This document shows positions 60,469-64,000 of a DNA stretch of 64,000 nucleotides, piece by piece (position 1 is the first letter of the stretch; each line of letters starts with the position of its first letter). Source of the DNA: Crambe crambe. Its lineage: Eukaryota; Porifera; Demospongiae; Poecilosclerida; Crambeidae. The DNA lies in contig OZ004591.1 in the NCBI GenBank assembly GCA_963924555.1, positions 1,674,001 to 1,738,000 on the forward strand. The letters run 5' to 3'. Made by a program: the position numbers and the translations under genes. Below the pieces are notes generated by a model. It saw only the letters and a list, made by a program, of their open reading frames with translations. It ran no database searches and had not been told where the DNA came from.

Positions 60469-62605
60469 CTTAGATAATTAGACTACGTACACAGGATTGG
60501 AAACAATTATTCGCGCGCGGACCATGCGCGTTGCGCCAAATTATTGCAGCTGTTTACAGTGTGTGGTTTGTTTCTCTAAGTGTGTGGCTTGTTAGTGCTT
60601 GTATAGCTGGAGAAAACCTGATTTACAAGGTAAAATTGTGTTGTTATTGGCTAGCCAGTGCTAAGAGACCTAGCTATGATCTAGCTAGCTCTATCAGCTA
60701 GCTGGCTACTGCTAATTTACAGTGCTAGAGACCTAGCTAGCTAGCTATTAACTGAAGCTTACATGACCACTTCATTGAGCTTAATTGCTTTAACTATAGA
60801 TTCTAGTGGAATTATTGTCCAAGTTTTACAACAAATTGTGAAGACTAAGATGTTCTCTCATCCACACAATATTGCTGTTCGAGAAATTGCTACTGCAGCT
60901 CTTGAGTGGTGCACAAATCCTTCAAGCTATGAAATGTTGAATTGCTTCTAATAAAATTACTTGACCCTCATCCCTTAGAGAAAACACAACGAATTATGTG
61001 GGGGCAGTACCATAAAATTAGAACCACCACAGAGTTTCAGAAAATCTGAAAAGACTTTTTTTTGTCAAGCTGGTATAGCAATCACCCCTCCTGTACTAGA
61101 AAATTACAGATGTGTTAGCTATTTGAACGAGTAATTCCTAATAACTGCCCTATTTCAAGTGACCTCAGCTCCACCTCCCAGCATGATTATGAGTGTGTAA
61201 TTACTTACGAAGAGAGTAATGCATTGCGGTATGCAGCAGGGTACATCCCAAGGGCTCTGCACAAGAGATTAAAAAGTTCCTCTCACCCTTGAAAGAAAAT
61301 TTGATATGTTATATCGATGATTTGTTACTATGATGATGATGAAGAATCAGAGGATTGGATATAGACTTGGTCGATAGGAGATTACTCCACATTTCAAACT
61401 CCATGTATAGTTTCATGGTGGAGATGGAGAAAGAAGTTCAGAATCATTTGATAAAGCCCATTGATAACATTAAGAAAAGTATTAAAGAAGGAATGTACAA
61501 AAATAGTCTGAAATTTCTGAGGATTGGGATGAAGAGGAGAGCAAGGTGATTGAAATGATAGTGGACCTTTGGATCACCACACAAGGCTTTGCTTTTGCTA
61601 GCTCAAAATGGCAAGTAGCTAAGAAATTGACCCAGAAAACCAAGGGCATAAGGAAGACTACTAAGACCCTCAATGAATTATCATAAAATTAATTATTATG
61701 TAGGTATTATAATTTTATAATTATAAAGTTTCTACTGCTGATATACTAGCTTAATTTTGATGCTAAAGAGTGAACAAACTGCTGTGGAATTTGGGCATTT
61801 TGAGAGTTTCACCAAGGTGAGGTTGGGCTCTTTCAATCTGACCCATTTAGATGGAAGTCTGTCCAGGGTGATTGAAAGATCACTGATACTAGAAGCAGGA
61901 CTTGAAGATAATGGCACCTTGAGAATGTTCTTACTTCCATGTTTTTTGACACACAGTTTGCTTTTTTTCCTCCTTGGCATAGCTGTAACTAATAAATCAA
62001 TGTGGATAAGTTAGCATGTACATTAGCTATAATTTTGGTCACTGCAGCTTATGGGATTGATGCTATTCCAAACTGCAGCACTAACTTTATCAGTTAGCAA
62101 AATTTCATTGCTCATGCAACAGTGCCTTTTGTGTGAAAGAAAGCAAAAATATACACCTCCAAACACAGAAAAAGCCAGAAAGCATCAAAGATTCAGGACA
62201 AAAACATATATTGTGCACACCATTCCGTATGGCAAGCATCACTCAATAACATAAACTTCATTAAAAGGACACAGGAATTATGCCTTTGCAATGAAAGAAG
62301 AAAAAAACTTCATCCGTTGCTAGGGTGATAAAAATCTTCATGGAAAACTATTTTATGAGCAAACTAACTATACTTAAGAAACACATTTCACATCCCTGGA
62401 ACATACTCTGTAAAGTAGCCCTTTATTTGATGCTAAAACTCACCAGTTTATTCTCCTTTCATGAAAAGTATACTCGAGAAACAAGGAATAAATTTCCAAT
62501 TTTCCTTCGCGCATAGCAACACGGATCGTCCGCGACGATATGTATTAGCATAATGGGCGCACGTGAGCTGTTTCCAATCCTGTGTACGTAGTCTAATTAT
62601 CTAAG
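60469..62605 (+). mobile_element. 2.1 kb TIR transposon, GGATTGGAAAC family, transposase remnant
   Basis: Inverted ends of about 36 bases: CTTAGATAATTAGACTACGT, continuing to ACAGGATTGGAAACA. A GTTCAGT direct repeat flanks it (60462-60468 and 62606-62612), a target duplication of 7, perhaps 8, bases. The plus strand carries broken coding sequence (see 61151-61686). The class is not certain. Confidence 0.7.
61151..61686 (+). pseudogene. Transposase-like coding remnant
   Basis: One frame reads DYECVITYEESNALRYAAGY then IPRALHKRLK and stops near 61290. A second, ending at 61686, reads SKVIEMIVDLWITTQGFAFA then KKLTQKTKGIRKTTKTLNEL. The LRY..GY and LW.T..GF.FA...K.KG.RK patterns recall C-terminal parts of uncharacterised transposon proteins in invertebrates. 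I cannot name the superfamily; KDZ-like is one possibility. Confidence 0.45.
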
Positions 62606-63033
62606 GTTCAGTTTAGGTCTTCAGTTTAATCGTTTAGCTAGCTATTTATTCTTATCTGATGATCTTCCTGACACTCCTTTCTGCATTGCAGTACAGCCTA
62701 TAGTAGTATTATAGCCAGTACTTGGCTGTAGTGTAGTCAGCTCACTTTACCATGCCATGCATTTACATTGCTGTTGCTGTAAAGTTTTATATTAAATAAT
62801 AGACAAAACTTAAATAGCTAAATAAATTCTTCCAGAGACTGTGTATGTGCCTACAAAAGAAATGTAGAGCTGGCTTTGTATAGACTATAGTACTGTACTG
62901 TAGCCTCATGTCAAATAATTATTAATAATCACTGTATACTTTCAGTTCAAGTGACGATCAATACTGCCACCCTCAATTCTTTACTTACACAAACTTACTT
63001 TCAACTTCAAGCACTAAAAAAAAAGGATAGAAA

Positions 63034-63292
63034 CAAGTGAGCGCAAAAAATTTCTTCTAAATAAAAAGTTAAGTAGGGATAGCCTAAAATCTAACTGGGC
63101 TGTATAATGTACTGCAGCCTCGTATGAAAACAATCCCTACTACTTTTACAACGGCCCATAGCTAGCTGTAGGCAGTGGATGTAAATGTAGGGATTGTTTT
63201 CATACGAGGCTGCAGTACATTATACAGCCCAGTTAGATTTTAGGCTATCCCTACTTAACTTTTTATTTAGAAGAAATTTTTTGCGCTCACTT
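63034..63292. mobile_element. Fold-back element, about 107-bp arms
   Basis: Arms 63034-63140 and 63187-63292 are almost perfect inverted repeats containing AAGTTAAGTAGGGATAGCC and GTATGAAAACAATCCCTAC. Single arms recur at 54506-54605 and from 63855. Confidence 0.9.
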
Positions 63293-64000
63293 TATAATAA
63301 TAAGGATAATAATAATAATAATAAGATCGACGTACCGACTTACTGGCTATAGTCATCAAAATTCTGCTTTGGCCATATGTTAGAGCGGCACCTAGAGGCT
63401 GATCTTTTGCTATTAGTTTTGACTAAGGCTCTACTTCACTATTCGATAGCACTCGGAACACAGCTGCTAATCTTTCTACGCCATTTTGAAGGGGGCGGGC
63501 TTATGGGCGGAGCCACGTAAGCTTAAGTTTAGCTATAGCCAAGGTCTTCATTCATTATCTGATGATGTTCCAGTCACTCCTTGCTGAATTACAGTACAGA
63601 TGCTCATCCTATAGTAGCATTATAGCCAGTACTTGGCTGTAGTGTAGTCAGCTCACTTCACCATGCCGTGTACATGTCATTTACATTGCTGTTGCTGTAA
63701 AGTTTTATATCAACAAAATTTAAATAGCTAAACAAATTCTTCAACCAGAGACACTGTATGTACCTACAAAAGAGGTTTATGTAGAGCTGGCTTTGTATAG
63801 TACTGTACTGTAGCCTTCCTCATTCAACTTCAAGCACTAAGAAAAAGGATAGAAACAAGTGAGCGTAAAAAATTTCTTCAAATAAAAAGGTTAAGTAGGG
63901 ATAGCCTAAAATCTAGCTGGGCTATCTATAATGTGCTGCAGCCTCGTATGAAAAAAAATCTTCGCGATATTACCTCATAAAAGGGGTGGGGCAATTAATA

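Larger units (their letters stand above)
60225..63540. repeat. Large direct duplication, first copy split by a transposon
   Basis: 60225-60440 recurs at 63318-63530 (AGATCGACGTACCGACTTAC, AGAGCGGCACCTAGAGGCTG). 62620-62900 recurs at about 63545-63830 (ACTTGGCTGTAGTGTAGTCA). The first copy is interrupted by the 2.1 kb element at 60469-62605, the second is not, so that insertion came after duplication. Confidence 0.75.

Overview
This is eukaryotic animal DNA. Genes are split by many short GT-AG introns and encode Ig, SRCR and Frizzled-type domains, and the spacers are full of microsatellites and DNA transposons. A compact genome with SRCR/Ig receptors, Helentron- and Ginger-type elements and many small fold-back elements fits a sponge best. 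That is a guess from gene content, not from a marker gene.

Layout: every recognisable host gene but one weak fragment lies on the minus strand, so read right to left. (a) 43.8-48.55 kb: a receptor with signal peptide, three SRCR domains, a Frizzled-like cysteine-rich domain, a membrane span and a short tail. (b) 34.1-41.1 kb: a decayed Ig receptor. (c) 17.4-30.8 kb: an Ig receptor enlarged by internal duplication, with a Helentron-like transposon in one intron and a stop codon removing its tail. (d) 1.6-11.45 kb: an apparently intact Ig receptor whose 13 exons join in frame to 893 residues: signal peptide, seven Ig-like domains, membrane span and a 112-residue tail. (e) 0.1-1.3 kb: a leucine-rich-repeat gene. 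(f) 53.5-55.9 kb: a broken Ig receptor fragment.

The receptors form one modular family. Nearly every ectodomain exon begins and ends in phase 1, so exons can be lost, doubled or exchanged without changing frame, and the window shows each of these. The same Ig ectodomain is joined to two unrelated membrane/tail cassettes. One cassette is also used by the SRCR-Frizzled receptor. Both tails carry an NPxY motif. Duplication, pseudogenes and tail exchange resemble known invertebrate self-recognition and immune receptor clusters. A recognition role is my inference and is not shown by the sequence.

Mobile DNA makes up much of the rest: a Helentron-like element (Rep and OTU protease, no helicase), a Ginger-type transposon (spliced integrase, Ulp1 protease, PHD finger, CCGG target duplication), a three-member family with GGATTGGAAAC-type inverted repeats, nested fold-back elements, and modules ending in short AGAGAGTGC hairpins. 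From 56 kb to the right edge I see almost only such repeats. I found no tRNA, rRNA or CRISPR array.
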